Part shown: positions 8,623 through 16,392 of the stretch, piece by piece
Numbering within the stretch: the first letter of the stretch is position 1
How the letters are laid out: each line of letters begins with the position of its first letter
Source: Cytophagales bacterium
GTDB lineage: Bacteria; Bacteroidota; Bacteroidia; Cytophagales; MED-G16
Assembly (NCBI GenBank): GCA_029940715.1
Contig: JAPYTU010000023.1
Coordinates: forward strand, 1-20,590
DNA: 20,590 bases
Direction: 5' to 3'
Made by a program: the position numbers and the translations under genes
The notes under the pieces: generated by a model
The model's input: the letters and a program-made list of their open reading frames with translations, nothing else
Databases searched by the model: none
Told to the model about the DNA's origin: nothing

Positions 8623-9070
8623 AAAAAAAGTTATAAAAAATATTTTTATTAAAGGACCTATAACTAGTGATTTTATTGCAAAATCAATAGAAAGCCATAA
8701 GACTAAAAAAATTATTGGAGCTCATGAATTATTTTTAGGTCAAGTACGTTCAGATAATATAAAGGGAAAAGAAGTTGTAGCCATTGATTTTACAGCACAA
8801 GAAAAAATGGCAAATAAAATTTGTCATGATATAAAAGAATCTATTTTTGATAATTTTCCAATTTATTGTATACATATTTATCACAGTTTAGGTAAAATCA
8901 AAGGTGGAGATGTTTGTGTTTTTGTATTTGTATCAGGACCACATAGGAGTGATATTTATGGGGTCCTAAAGCTTGTTTTAAACGAAATAAAGACAAAAGC
9001 TCCTATCTTTGGGAAGGAGATTTTTAATGATGAATCTCATCGATGGAAAGTTAATAATAATCATGATTGA
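8615..9070 (+). CDS. moaE: Molybdopterin synthase catalytic subunit MoaE
   Basis: Cytoplasmic protein of 151 aa, standard length, that with MoaD adds the two dithiolene sulfurs to cyclic pyranopterin monophosphate. Recognisable segments are GAHELFLGQVR (35-45), YHSLGKIKGGD (89-99), SGPHRSDIYG (107-116) and KTKAPIFGKEIF (126-137), whose lysines correspond to the active-site region of E. coli MoaE; the W at 144 is also typical. Its start lies inside the end of moeB (ATGAATAA, 8-nt overlap) and its stop overlaps the moaCB start by 8 nt (ATGATTGA), so three consecutive genes are chained by overlapping codons. Confidence 0.95.
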   Translation: MNKKKVIKNIFIKGPITSDFIAKSIESHKTKKIIGAHELFLGQVRSDNIKGKEVVAIDFTAQEKMANKICHDIKESIFDNFPIYCIHIYHSLGKIKGGDVCVFVFVSGPHRSDIYGVLKLVLNEIKTKAPIFGKEIFNDESHRWKVNNNHD

Positions 9071-9968
9071 TATTACTCATAAGTATAATACGCTCCGAGA
9101 AGCAACAGCTAAAGCAGTTGTTAAAGTTGGAGACTCTAAAACGATTAAAGCAATTCAAAATAGATTAGTTCCAAAGGGAGATGTTTTTGAAATGAGTAGG
9201 GCTGCAGGTTTATTAGCAATAAAGAAAACACCAGAAATTTTACCAGACTGTCATCCAATACCAATTGAGTATGCTGGTTTTAAATTTGAAATTAAAGGTT
9301 TAGAAATTAAAATTATGTGTACAGTTAAAACTATATATAAAACAGGCGTTGAAGTAGAGGCAATGCATGGTGTTAGTGTAGTGGCTTTAAACATGTATGA
9401 TATGTTAAAACCAATTGATAAAAAAATTGAGATTTTACAAATAAAATTGGAATCAAAAAGTGGAGGCAAATCTGATTTTTCTTTACCTGAAGGGTTAATT
9501 AATGCTGCTGTAATAGTTTGTTCGGATTCAATATCTAATGGCAAAAATAAAGATAAAGCTGGAAAAGCAATTATAGAATCTTTGAAAAAGTGGAAAATAA
9601 ATACTTTAGATTATAGTATCGTTCGAGATGATATTAATGAAATTCAAAAAAAAATAATCTCTTTAAGTAAGAATGATTTTTCATTAATAATATTAACAGG
9701 TGGAACTGGACTTTCACATAAGGACATTACTCCAGAAGCTATACTTCCTATTCTAGAAAGAAGAATTCCTGGTGTTGAAGAAGCAATCAGAAGTTTTGGG
9801 CAAAATAGAACTCCATACTCTATGTTGTCAAGGAGTGTAGTTGGATTAATAAGAAACTCTTTGATATTAGCTTTACCAGGGTCTACAAAAGGAGCAACAG
9901 AATCTGTTCAAGCAATATTTCCATCGATTTTGCATTTATTTGATATTTTAAAAGAGAGACCTCATTAA
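9063..9968 (+). CDS. moaCB: Bifunctional MoaC-MogA (MoaCB) protein
   Basis: Fusion of 301 aa with two Moco steps. Residues 1-143 are MoaC, which completes cyclic pyranopterin monophosphate: MIDITHKYNTLREA at the start, PKGDVFEMSRAAG (37-49), CHPIP (63-67), KTGVEVEAMHGVSVVALNMYDM (in 93-114) and SGGKSD (133-138). Residues about 146-301 are MogA/MoaB-like, which adenylylates molybdopterin: TGGTGLSHKDITPEA (212-226) and LPGSTKGA (271-278). This fusion is known from Bacteroidota. The ATG at 9063 is chosen over an in-frame ATG at 9009 because MoaC proteins begin with MxDITHK and because it overlaps the moaE stop by 8 nt. It ends directly at the moaA start (TAAATG). Confidence 0.95.
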   Translation: MIDITHKYNTLREATAKAVVKVGDSKTIKAIQNRLVPKGDVFEMSRAAGLLAIKKTPEILPDCHPIPIEYAGFKFEIKGLEIKIMCTVKTIYKTGVEVEAMHGVSVVALNMYDMLKPIDKKIEILQIKLESKSGGKSDFSLPEGLINAAVIVCSDSISNGKNKDKAGKAIIESLKKWKINTLDYSIVRDDINEIQKKIISLSKNDFSLIILTGGTGLSHKDITPEAILPILERRIPGVEEAIRSFGQNRTPYSMLSRSVVGLIRNSLILALPGSTKGATESVQAIFPSILHLFDILKERPH

Positions 9969-10976
9969 ATGATTGATAAATCTGACATATTAACAGATAA
10001 CTTTGGTAGAAGACATACCTACTTAAGGATATCTCTTACTGAACGTTGTAATTTGCGATGTTTATATTGTATGCCAAAAGAAGGAGTAGAATTGACTCCT
10101 AAAAAATATTTAATGCAATCAAATGAAATAATTTATTTAGCCAAATTATTTGTAAAATATGGAGTAAATAAAATAAGATTAACAGGTGGAGAGCCTTTAA
10201 TTAGGAAAGATTTTCCAGAAATAGTAAGGAAATTATCGCAATTACCTGTTGACTTATCAATTACAACAAATGCTGTAATTATTAATAAGCATCTAGAGCT
10301 TTTACAAGAATGTAATATCAAAACACTTAATGTGAGCCTAGATACCCTTCAAGAGAAACGTTTTAAAACTATAACATTTAGAAATAATTTTAAACATGTA
10401 ATTCAAAATATTCAAGAATTACTAAAACAAGGATTTAACATAAAGATAAATGTCGTTCTTATGAAAGGTGTGAATGATGATGAAATTATAGATTTTATCA
10501 ATTTCACAAAAAACAGGAATATTGCATTTAGATTTATAGAATTTATGCCATTTGTTGGTAATAAATGGAAAAGAGATAAAATAGTATCTTATGAATCTAT
10601 TTTAAATGTTGTGAAGAATTATTTTGGTGAAGAAAAATTGATTTTTTTAGTGAATAAAACACATGATACTTCTCGAAATTTTAAAATAAAAGATTTTCAA
10701 GGAAGTTTTGGAATTATAAGTACTGTTACTAATCCTTTTTGTGATCAATGTAATAGGATTCGTTTAACTGCAGATGGGAAAATTAAAAACTGTCTATTTT
10801 CTTCAAAAGAAAAAGATTTACTTACTGCACTTCGTGAAGGTAATCCTATAGAGCCTATAATAAGTAGAGCGATATTAAGTAAAAAATTAGTTAGATCTGG
10901 AATGACAACCTCTGAAGATTTTGAAAATACAGAAAAACATAATGAAAATAGGAGTATGATAACTATTGGTGGGTGA
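9969..10976 (+). CDS. moaA: GTP 3',8-cyclase MoaA (radical SAM)
   Basis: First enzyme of molybdenum cofactor synthesis, 335 aa, converting GTP to 3',8-cyclo-GTP. The radical-SAM cluster is CNLRCLYC (Cys27, Cys31, Cys34), with LTGGEP (71-76) for SAM contact. The C-terminal substrate-binding cluster is built from Cys258, Cys261 and Cys275 (FCDQCNRIRLTADGKIKNC). The protein ends in Gly-Gly, the conserved MoaA tail that MoaC/MoaA catalysis needs. The gene abuts moaCB with no gap and is the last of the + strand series. Its 3' end overlaps that of mocA on the other strand by 14 bp, leaving no room for an intergenic terminator. Confidence 0.97.
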   Translation: MIDKSDILTDNFGRRHTYLRISLTERCNLRCLYCMPKEGVELTPKKYLMQSNEIIYLAKLFVKYGVNKIRLTGGEPLIRKDFPEIVRKLSQLPVDLSITTNAVIINKHLELLQECNIKTLNVSLDTLQEKRFKTITFRNNFKHVIQNIQELLKQGFNIKINVVLMKGVNDDEIIDFINFTKNRNIAFRFIEFMPFVGNKWKRDKIVSYESILNVVKNYFGEEKLIFLVNKTHDTSRNFKIKDFQGSFGIISTVTNPFCDQCNRIRLTADGKIKNCLFSSKEKDLLTALREGNPIEPIISRAILSKKLVRSGMTTSEDFENTEKHNENRSMITIGG

Positions 10977-11577
10977 TACTATTTAGTAAAAAAAAGTATT
11001 CTTTTTTAGTATCAATATCAATTAATAAATCATAACCATGAACAATTTTTAAATTACTTGAATTTTTTTTAATGATTTTTTTTGCTCCTTGATCTCCCTT
11101 AAGTTGCTTTAAATCATCAAAGTAAATCGAAGGAAATAATACAGGAGCACTTAAATATCCATCTTTTGATTTAGAAACAACAATTTTATTTTTAGATTTT
11201 GAAAAGGTTTGAATTAATTTATTTAAATGTACTGATGAGATAAGTGGCATATCTACTAAAGAAATTAATATCCCATTTATTTCAGAAGATTTTTTTATAA
11301 TTTTTTTTATTCCATGTGCTATGGTAGCTCCCATTCCTATTTTCCAATTTTCATATAGACTTATATTTATAGGATAATTATTTATTATTGGAATTATAAG
11401 TTTTGAGTGAGCACCTAATATAACCCACACATTTTGATTTGTATCTAATAAATTCTTTATTTGATGCTCAATTAATGTATAATTTTTCCACTTGAGAAGT
11501 TGTTTGGGTTTACCCATTCTTTTTGATTCACCAGCTGCAATAAGAAGTTGAGGAATTTTAATCATGAATATTCCCAT
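10963..11577 (-). CDS. mocA: Molybdenum cofactor cytidylyltransferase-like MocA
   Basis: Nucleotidyltransferase of 204 aa. The N-terminal loop is LLIAAGESKRMGKPKQLL (11-28): an AAG core as in CTP-using MocA rather than the AGG of GTP-using MobA. Further family segments are NWKIGMGATIAHG, SLVDMPL, SAPVLFP, LKGDQGAKKII and DIDT. It would convert Mo-molybdopterin to the cytosine dinucleotide used by IorB-type hydroxylases. It overlaps the end of xdhC: with the first ATG (11577) by 20 nt, with the second (11565, the MIKIPQ start) by 8 nt in an ATGATTAA arrangement like the other overlaps in this block; the shorter start is attractive. Order after xdhC is typical. Nucleotide preference is inferred from the loop only. 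Confidence 0.88.
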   Translation of the reverse strand: MGIFMIKIPQLLIAAGESKRMGKPKQLLKWKNYTLIEHQIKNLLDTNQNVWVILGAHSKLIIPIINNYPINISLYENWKIGMGATIAHGIKKIIKKSSEINGILISLVDMPLISSVHLNKLIQTFSKSKNKIVVSKSKDGYLSAPVLFPSIYFDDLKQLKGDQGAKKIIKKNSSNLKIVHGYDLLIDIDTKKEYFFLLNSITHQ

Positions 11578-12571
11578 TTTTTGTAGAAAGTGCTAATACA
11601 TTTTTCTGTCTAATAACACTTAAGATTTCTGATAATATAGAAATTGATATTTCAGAAGGACTTTCAGCACCAATATCAAGTCCAGCTGGACCACGTAATT
11701 GATCTAAAAACTCAATTGAACAATCTGGGTAGTGATCTAAAAATTTTTCAATAACCTTTTCTCTTCTTTTTCTAGGACCTAATAAACCAAAATATGCTGG
11801 AAAAATTTCTTTTAAAGTAATTAGATATTGAATGTCTTTATTAAAACTATGTGTCATAAGAACTATAGCTGATTGTTTATCAATGGAATTAGTTTTAAAT
11901 GATTCAATGATTGGAGTTATGAAATTTTTTGCTCCTTTGAAAAAATGTATAGTTTTATCTTCATCTGGAGGAGCAACAATGGTAACTTCCCATCCTAATA
12001 AAGAAGAAGATCTACATAATTGAACAGCATCATGTTCTGCACCAAAAATTAATAATTTAAATATGGGTGGAAATGACTGCTTGAAATATAAATTTTTTTT
12101 GTGGAATTTGGGTGAAAATTTTTTACGAAATGAAAAGTTTAGCTCACCAATTTGTATTTGTGTACCAAGATTTAAGTCTTCTACTTGTTCTAATTTATAT
12201 GTCGAAGAAGAATAAATTGATAATCTTTTTTCTATTGAATTGTTAAATTCAGTTATAAAATTTTTACTTAATATAAATGGTTCAATTAATATTGTTAGAA
12301 TACCTTCACATCCTAGTCGAAAACGACCATCATATTTTATAATTTTTGGAATTTCAGATTTAAACACACTTTGAGATTGTCTAATAACTTCTTTCTCTAC
12401 ACATCCACCGCTAACATTACCAAATGATTTTCCATTATTATTTATTAGCATTCTAACACCTGGTCGTCTATATGATGAGCCTTCTAAATGTACTACAGTT
12501 GCTAAAACAAATTTATTTTGATTTGAATCATTTATAACATGGTCGACAATATCTTTTAACTCGTTAGTCAT
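11558..12571 (-). CDS. xdhC: XdhC/CoxI family Mo-hydroxylase maturation protein
   Basis: Cytoplasmic chaperone of 337 aa that in the characterised family binds Mo-pterin cofactor and helps its sulfuration and insertion into xanthine-dehydrogenase-family enzymes. The XdhC/CoxI N-terminal domain is clear: EGSSYRRPGVRMLI (29-42) and GNVSGGCVEKE. A Rossmann-like C-terminal domain begins near LLIFGAEHDAVQL, continues with VLMTHSFNKD and FGLLGPRKRREK, and ends with RGPAGLDIGAESPSEISISILSEI. The only plausible client in the window is the IorAB pair. Its ATG lies 14 nt behind a truncated copy of the fucosidase 5' end and 59 nt behind the S9 peptidase stop; no convincing promoter was seen in between, so read-through from the peptidase gene is possible. 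Confidence 0.93.
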   Translation of the reverse strand: MTNELKDIVDHVINDSNQNKFVLATVVHLEGSSYRRPGVRMLINNNGKSFGNVSGGCVEKEVIRQSQSVFKSEIPKIIKYDGRFRLGCEGILTILIEPFILSKNFITEFNNSIEKRLSIYSSSTYKLEQVEDLNLGTQIQIGELNFSFRKKFSPKFHKKNLYFKQSFPPIFKLLIFGAEHDAVQLCRSSSLLGWEVTIVAPPDEDKTIHFFKGAKNFITPIIESFKTNSIDKQSAIVLMTHSFNKDIQYLITLKEIFPAYFGLLGPRKRREKVIEKFLDHYPDCSIEFLDQLRGPAGLDIGAESPSEISISILSEILSVIRQKNVLALSTKNGNIHD

Positions 12572-12585
12572 GGTATTTGAATAAA

Positions 12586-12621
12586 TTAACAGTTAATAAA
12601 ATTAAAATATTTTAAATGCAT
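12586..12621 (-). pseudogene. Stub of a fucosidase-like 5' end (11 codons)
   Basis: A start codon 9 nt behind the S9 peptidase stop opens a frame reading MHLKYFNFINC before a TAA. The first codons match the fucosidase start MNLKYFNFIKW, including the preceding TAAAAA, and two of the nucleotide differences are silent. It is most simply the truncated remnant or duplicated junction of the fucosidase gene. A functional leader peptide in front of xdhC is a less likely alternative. Confidence 0.55.
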
Positions 12622-12627
12622 TTTTTA
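12590..12627 (-). repeat. 38-bp direct repeat, right copy
   Basis: Matches the fucosidase 5' end at 2582-2619 in the same orientation with four differences. It lies between the S9 peptidase stop (12631) and the xdhC start (12571), exactly at the right border of the molybdenum genes. Confidence 0.75.
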
Positions 12628-12630
12628 TTT

Positions 12631-14889
12631 TTATTCCCAGTTAAAATCCCAAATAGGTTTCGCATTTAGGAGATATTCAACAAAATAATTCCAACGCTTT
12701 TTAATAAAATAATTTTGTGCTTTACCAACATAACCATGTCTCTGACTTGGGAAAATTAGCAAATCAAACTCTTTGTCTGCATTGACCAAAGCGTGTGCTA
12801 ATTTAAAAGTTGCAGATGGATTTACATTATCATCAATACCACCGTGAACTAATAAAAGTTTCCCTTTTAAATTGTAGGCATTTGTAATATTTGACACCTC
12901 TTTATACGTTTCATCAACTGGCCAACCTTGATACATTTCTGGCCACCAAGCTTTTTCCATTCTAAAGTCATGATCTCCTGAACTTGCCACTCCAACTTTA
13001 TAAACATCTGGAAAGGCTAGCATAGCTCTCCCTGTGTCATAGCCTCCAGCCGAATGACCAAATACCCCAACTTTGTCAGCATTTATCCATGAATATTTTT
13101 TCCCTAAATGTTTAATAGCTAATACATGATCTTCTAAATTATTTCCCATATTTTTATAAGAATGATCATGAAATTCTTTTGAGCGTCCGGATGTTCCTAG
13201 ACCATCAATATTCATAACAATGAATCCAAATTCTGCTAGGGATTGATTGTTAAAACCGCGATCAAATGATTTTGGAAACACTTGAGTATGCGGCCCAGTA
13301 TAAGTTGCATCAATTATTGGGTAAGATTTACTTGAATCAAAATTTGTTGGTTTCCACAAAGCACCATAAATAGTAGTTTTTTTATCTTTTGCTGTAAGTT
13401 GAAAAATTTCTGGTGATTGCCATCCTTTGGATTGTGCATCAGAAACATTAGCTGTTGTTAATTTTGTTAATACTTTTCCATTCCGTGAACTTCTTAATAC
13501 AGTTCTTGTTGGAATATTTATGGTTGAATAATTATCTGAAAAATACTTTCCATCTTCTGAAAAATCAATGGCATGATGAGTGTTTTCCGGTGTTAATAAA
13601 GTTATTTCACCTTCAAAGTTAACTCTGTATAGTTTTTGATAATAAGGATTACTATTAGGCTGTTTTCCTGATGCAATAAAATAGATTTCTTCTTTATCTT
13701 CATCAGTATGTACAACCGAATTAATGTAATAATTTCCAGTAGTGATGGCAGATGTTTTGTTGGTATTTAAATCGATTATATAGAGTTGTCTCCAACCACT
13801 TCGTTCAGACAGAAAAATAACCTTTTGTTTTTCTTGTAATTGACGAAACCAAAAATTATCAATATTGGTTTCACTTGTTTCTTCAATAAGTATTTGTTCT
13901 TTTCCATTATTGAGATTTATGTGTTTTAAAACCTCTTTTTTGTAACCTCTTTCCGAATACTCTGCCAATAACTCTCCAGGTTGTTTCATCATTTCAATGG
14001 AAACTGAGTTTACGTGTGTTCCCATTGGCAAACTTGTTTTGACTTCTTTTTTGGTTTTAACATTATAAAAAACTGGAGTCACCATTACCATAGTTGTATC
14101 TCCTGGAGAACCGCGATAATAGGACAATAATTTTGGTTTATAAAGGGAGTCAATACTATGATCTAGCATATACATTTTTTCTGCATTTCTTGTATCAATA
14201 ATATTAGTTGCTATCCAATTTGAATCCTCTGACCAATTCACAAAAAAACGTTTAGGTCTTTCACCATTTTCACCTTCAATTTTATCGTACCAACCATACC
14301 AAGTGGCATATTCGTAACCTCTTTCACCTTCAGTGCTTAATTGAAATTCTTTATTTGATTCAATTGATTTAATAAAAAGATTGTAGTCTTTGGTATATGC
14401 AATCCATTTTCCATCAGGAGATTTTGCTTCAAATGGATTTTGTTCTTCTTTTGGTTTTTCTTCTTGTAATGTAAGTTGATAGGATTTTAGATTTATAACG
14501 TAAGATTTATCTTCAAACCTAAATTCTAAATTTCCTTTCACCCTTTTTTCAACATTAGATAAGGATAACTGATTTTCTTTTATCAATTTTTCTGAAAATT
14601 TAGTTAAGGCACTTGCCATTTTATTATGATTAAATAAATCGACTACTTTATTATTTTTAAAATCAACTAATTTATACGTTTTCTTATTTTTGCTATAGTC
14701 AATAAACCAGAGTCCTGTGAGATCTTTAAACCAATTAACTTTCGTTTTGAGATTAAAAACGGTTTTATTGTTGTAATTGTCATACATAAAACTAACTGCG
14801 CGCTTATAATCTTCTTGAGTAACTTCTTGAGAATTTAGAGGAATCAAGATTAATTGAAGTGCTAAGAATAATAAGACAAATCTCTTCAT
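12631..14889 (-). CDS. S9 family (DPP-IV-like) prolyl oligopeptidase, secreted
   Basis: Exported serine peptidase of 752 aa. Residues 1-20 are a signal peptide (MKRFVLLFLALQLILIPLNS). The middle (about 130-490) shows repeated beta-propeller blades of the DPPIV_N type (SPDGKWIAYTKD, LSERSGWRQLYIIDL). The C-terminal alpha/beta hydrolase carries GVFGHSAGGY with nucleophile Ser613, HGGIDDN with the Asp near 686-687, and RHGY with His718. The GHSAGG nucleophile elbow differs from the GWSYGG of classical DPP-IV, and I could not find the paired glutamates that anchor the substrate N-terminus in DPP-IV. Exact specificity is therefore uncertain (dipeptidyl-peptidase or another S9 activity). The gene is divergent from the phosphoesterase gene, 132 bp away, and may once have been followed directly by the fucosidase gene. 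Confidence 0.9.
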   Translation of the reverse strand: MKRFVLLFLALQLILIPLNSQEVTQEDYKRAVSFMYDNYNNKTVFNLKTKVNWFKDLTGLWFIDYSKNKKTYKLVDFKNNKVVDLFNHNKMASALTKFSEKLIKENQLSLSNVEKRVKGNLEFRFEDKSYVINLKSYQLTLQEEKPKEEQNPFEAKSPDGKWIAYTKDYNLFIKSIESNKEFQLSTEGERGYEYATWYGWYDKIEGENGERPKRFFVNWSEDSNWIATNIIDTRNAEKMYMLDHSIDSLYKPKLLSYYRGSPGDTTMVMVTPVFYNVKTKKEVKTSLPMGTHVNSVSIEMMKQPGELLAEYSERGYKKEVLKHINLNNGKEQILIEETSETNIDNFWFRQLQEKQKVIFLSERSGWRQLYIIDLNTNKTSAITTGNYYINSVVHTDEDKEEIYFIASGKQPNSNPYYQKLYRVNFEGEITLLTPENTHHAIDFSEDGKYFSDNYSTINIPTRTVLRSSRNGKVLTKLTTANVSDAQSKGWQSPEIFQLTAKDKKTTIYGALWKPTNFDSSKSYPIIDATYTGPHTQVFPKSFDRGFNNQSLAEFGFIVMNIDGLGTSGRSKEFHDHSYKNMGNNLEDHVLAIKHLGKKYSWINADKVGVFGHSAGGYDTGRAMLAFPDVYKVGVASSGDHDFRMEKAWWPEMYQGWPVDETYKEVSNITNAYNLKGKLLLVHGGIDDNVNPSATFKLAHALVNADKEFDLLIFPSQRHGYVGKAQNYFIKKRWNYFVEYLLNAKPIWDFNWE

Positions 14890-14997
14890 ATCTCCAATCT
14901 ACAACTATCCAAGAAAAATTCAAAAGGAGAGTGGGGTTAGAGTTAAGAAAATTTTAAACCATAGGTATATCTTTCTCTATTTTTAATTAGTTTCATA

Positions 14998-15005
14998 TAC
15001 CTTTG
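14998..15005 (+). promoter_or_regulatory. Bacteroidota-type -7 box (TACCTTTG)
   Basis: Matches the TAnnTTTG -7 consensus of Bacteroidota primary sigma factor promoters, 16 nt ahead of the phosphoesterase ATG. A clean TTG at -33 is not present, so this is a partial match that would give a short leader. Confidence 0.35.
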
Positions 15006-15021
15006 TCCGAAATTTAGTAGG

Positions 15022-16392
15022 ATGAAAAAAATATTATTTTTATCATTTTTTATCATTTTTTTAGGTGATATATATGGTCAGAAACCATACGTAAAACCTG
15101 AATTTGCAAAAAATTGGAGTAATCCAGGAAAGCATCCAGATCATATTGTTCTTAATTTTTCAGATGATCCTTCATCTACAATTAGTGTGACGTGGAGAAC
15201 AAATAAAGATGTAAAAAGTGGGTATGCAGAAATTGCTAAAGCAACAGCAGATCCAAAATTTATTGCGGAGAGACGTACTTATGATGCTAAAACTGAAGTT
15301 TTTGATTTTAGTGATGTTGTTCAGAATGGTACTTTTTCTGATGAAAAAGTTGATTTTGATGATTTATACTCACATTATCATTCTGTAACATTTACAGACC
15401 TAAATCCAAATACAGTATATGGTTATAGGGTTGGTGATGGAAAGATATGGAGTGAGTGGATACAGTTTAAAACAGCTAGTAATAAGCCTGATCCTTTTTC
15501 ATTTTTATATGTTGGTGATGCTCAAAATTATATTTTAGAGTTATGGTCAAGACTTATTAGGGAAGGATATAAGAAAGCTCCTAATGCTAGTTTTATAATT
15601 CATGCTGGAGACTTAGTTAATAATGCCCATAATGACCACGAGTGGCATGAGTGGTATATGGCTGGTGGATGGATTCATAGATCTTTGCCATCATTGTCTA
15701 TTCCTGGAAATCATGAATATAGACCACAAGTTCAAAAAGATCTTGATGAAAAAATTAGTCGGTTATCCATTCAATGGAATCATCAGTTTACTTTTCCAGA
15801 TAATGGTGTTAAAGGTTTGGAAGAAACTGTGTATTATGTTGATTATCAGGGAGTAAGATTTATTGGATTGAATAGCAATTTAATGATTGAAGAACAAACA
15901 GTATGGTTAGAAGAAGTTTTAAAAAATAATCCTAATAAGTGGACAGTTGTAGTTTATCATCATCCACTATATTCTGCATCTAGAGGAAGAGATAATGTAG
16001 AATTAAGATCAAAATGGAAACCAATTTTTGATAAATATAAAGTGGATTTAGCATTACAAGGTCATGATCATGCCTACACTAGAGGAAGGGTTTCTTCTTA
16101 TGAGGAAAATTTGGTTTCTGGTCAAAACACTAAAAATTTAACTGGTACTGTTTATGTTGTATCTGTTAGTGGAGGTAAAATGTATCCTTTAAAAGATGGA
16201 TGGAATCAATACGATGCTTTAAGAGATAGAGCAGGACAAAACATGCAATTATTTCAGGTTATAACAGTAGATGGTAATAAACTTTCTTACCAGGCATATA
16301 CCGCTATTGGTGATCTTTATGATTCTTTTGATTTAGTTAAGGGTGAAAATGGATTAAATAGTTTTGTAGAGAGAAAGTACGAAGCGTATTAA
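15022..16392 (+). CDS. Secreted PAP-like metallophosphoesterase
   Basis: Exported hydrolase of 456 aa. A signal peptide (about 1-20, ending IYGQ) is followed by a purple-acid-phosphatase N-terminal/fibronectin-like domain (about 38-152, with HIVLNFSDDPSSTISVTWRT at its start). A calcineurin-like metallophosphoesterase domain follows: GDAQN (Asp166), HAGDLVNN (Asp197), GNHEY (Asn230, His231), YHHPLYS (His313/314) and GHDHAYTR (His348, His350). All expected dinuclear metal ligands are present except the GDxxY tyrosine that gives true purple acid phosphatases their colour: here the motif reads GDLVN. It is likely a phosphomonoesterase or phosphodiesterase of the periplasm or outside, useful for phosphate scavenging; the substrate is not known. 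It converges on the ribokinase gene with 23 bp between stops. Confidence 0.9.
   Translation: MKKILFLSFFIIFLGDIYGQKPYVKPEFAKNWSNPGKHPDHIVLNFSDDPSSTISVTWRTNKDVKSGYAEIAKATADPKFIAERRTYDAKTEVFDFSDVVQNGTFSDEKVDFDDLYSHYHSVTFTDLNPNTVYGYRVGDGKIWSEWIQFKTASNKPDPFSFLYVGDAQNYILELWSRLIREGYKKAPNASFIIHAGDLVNNAHNDHEWHEWYMAGGWIHRSLPSLSIPGNHEYRPQVQKDLDEKISRLSIQWNHQFTFPDNGVKGLEETVYYVDYQGVRFIGLNSNLMIEEQTVWLEEVLKNNPNKWTVVVYHHPLYSASRGRDNVELRSKWKPIFDKYKVDLALQGHDHAYTRGRVSSYEENLVSGQNTKNLTGTVYVVSVSGGKMYPLKDGWNQYDALRDRAGQNMQLFQVITVDGNKLSYQAYTAIGDLYDSFDLVKGENGLNSFVERKYEAY

Larger units (their letters stand above)
2620..12627. mobile_element. Putative inserted molybdenum-enzyme island, 10,008 bp
   Basis: The segment lies between two 38-bp imperfect direct repeats and contains only molybdenum hydroxylase and cofactor genes: iorA/iorB-like, moeA, TSUP, moaD, moeB-rhodanese, moaE, moaCB, moaA, mocA and xdhC. 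Collapsing the repeats to one copy would put the fucosidase ATG 9 nt behind the S9 peptidase stop codon on the same strand, a plausible ancestral gene pair. No integrase, transposase or resolvase is visible, so the mechanism is unknown; homologous exchange or an old insertion with duplication of the junction are both possible. The island reading is inference; the repeats and gene content are directly visible. Confidence 0.45.

Noticed and set aside
9009..9062. Extended start for the MoaC-MogA fusion at an in-frame ATG 18 codons upstream
   Set aside because: The extra residues lie wholly inside moaE in another frame and precede the canonical MxDITHK start of MoaC; the ATG at 9063 fits the family and the overlap pattern.
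12585..12597. Palindrome ATTAACAGTTAAT ahead of xdhC as an operator
   Set aside because: It lies at the edge of the truncated fucosidase-start copy and is partly explained by that repeat; no second copy or known operator match was seen.
2620..12627. Integrase, transposase or terminal inverted repeats that would define a classical mobile element
   Set aside because: None were found: every frame in the block is accounted for by Mo-related genes. The repeat pair is direct, not inverted, and imperfect.
15030..15060. Tandem TTTTTATCA-like repeat in the phosphoesterase signal peptide region
   Set aside because: Explained by A/T-biased codons for a Leu/Phe/Ile-rich signal peptide.
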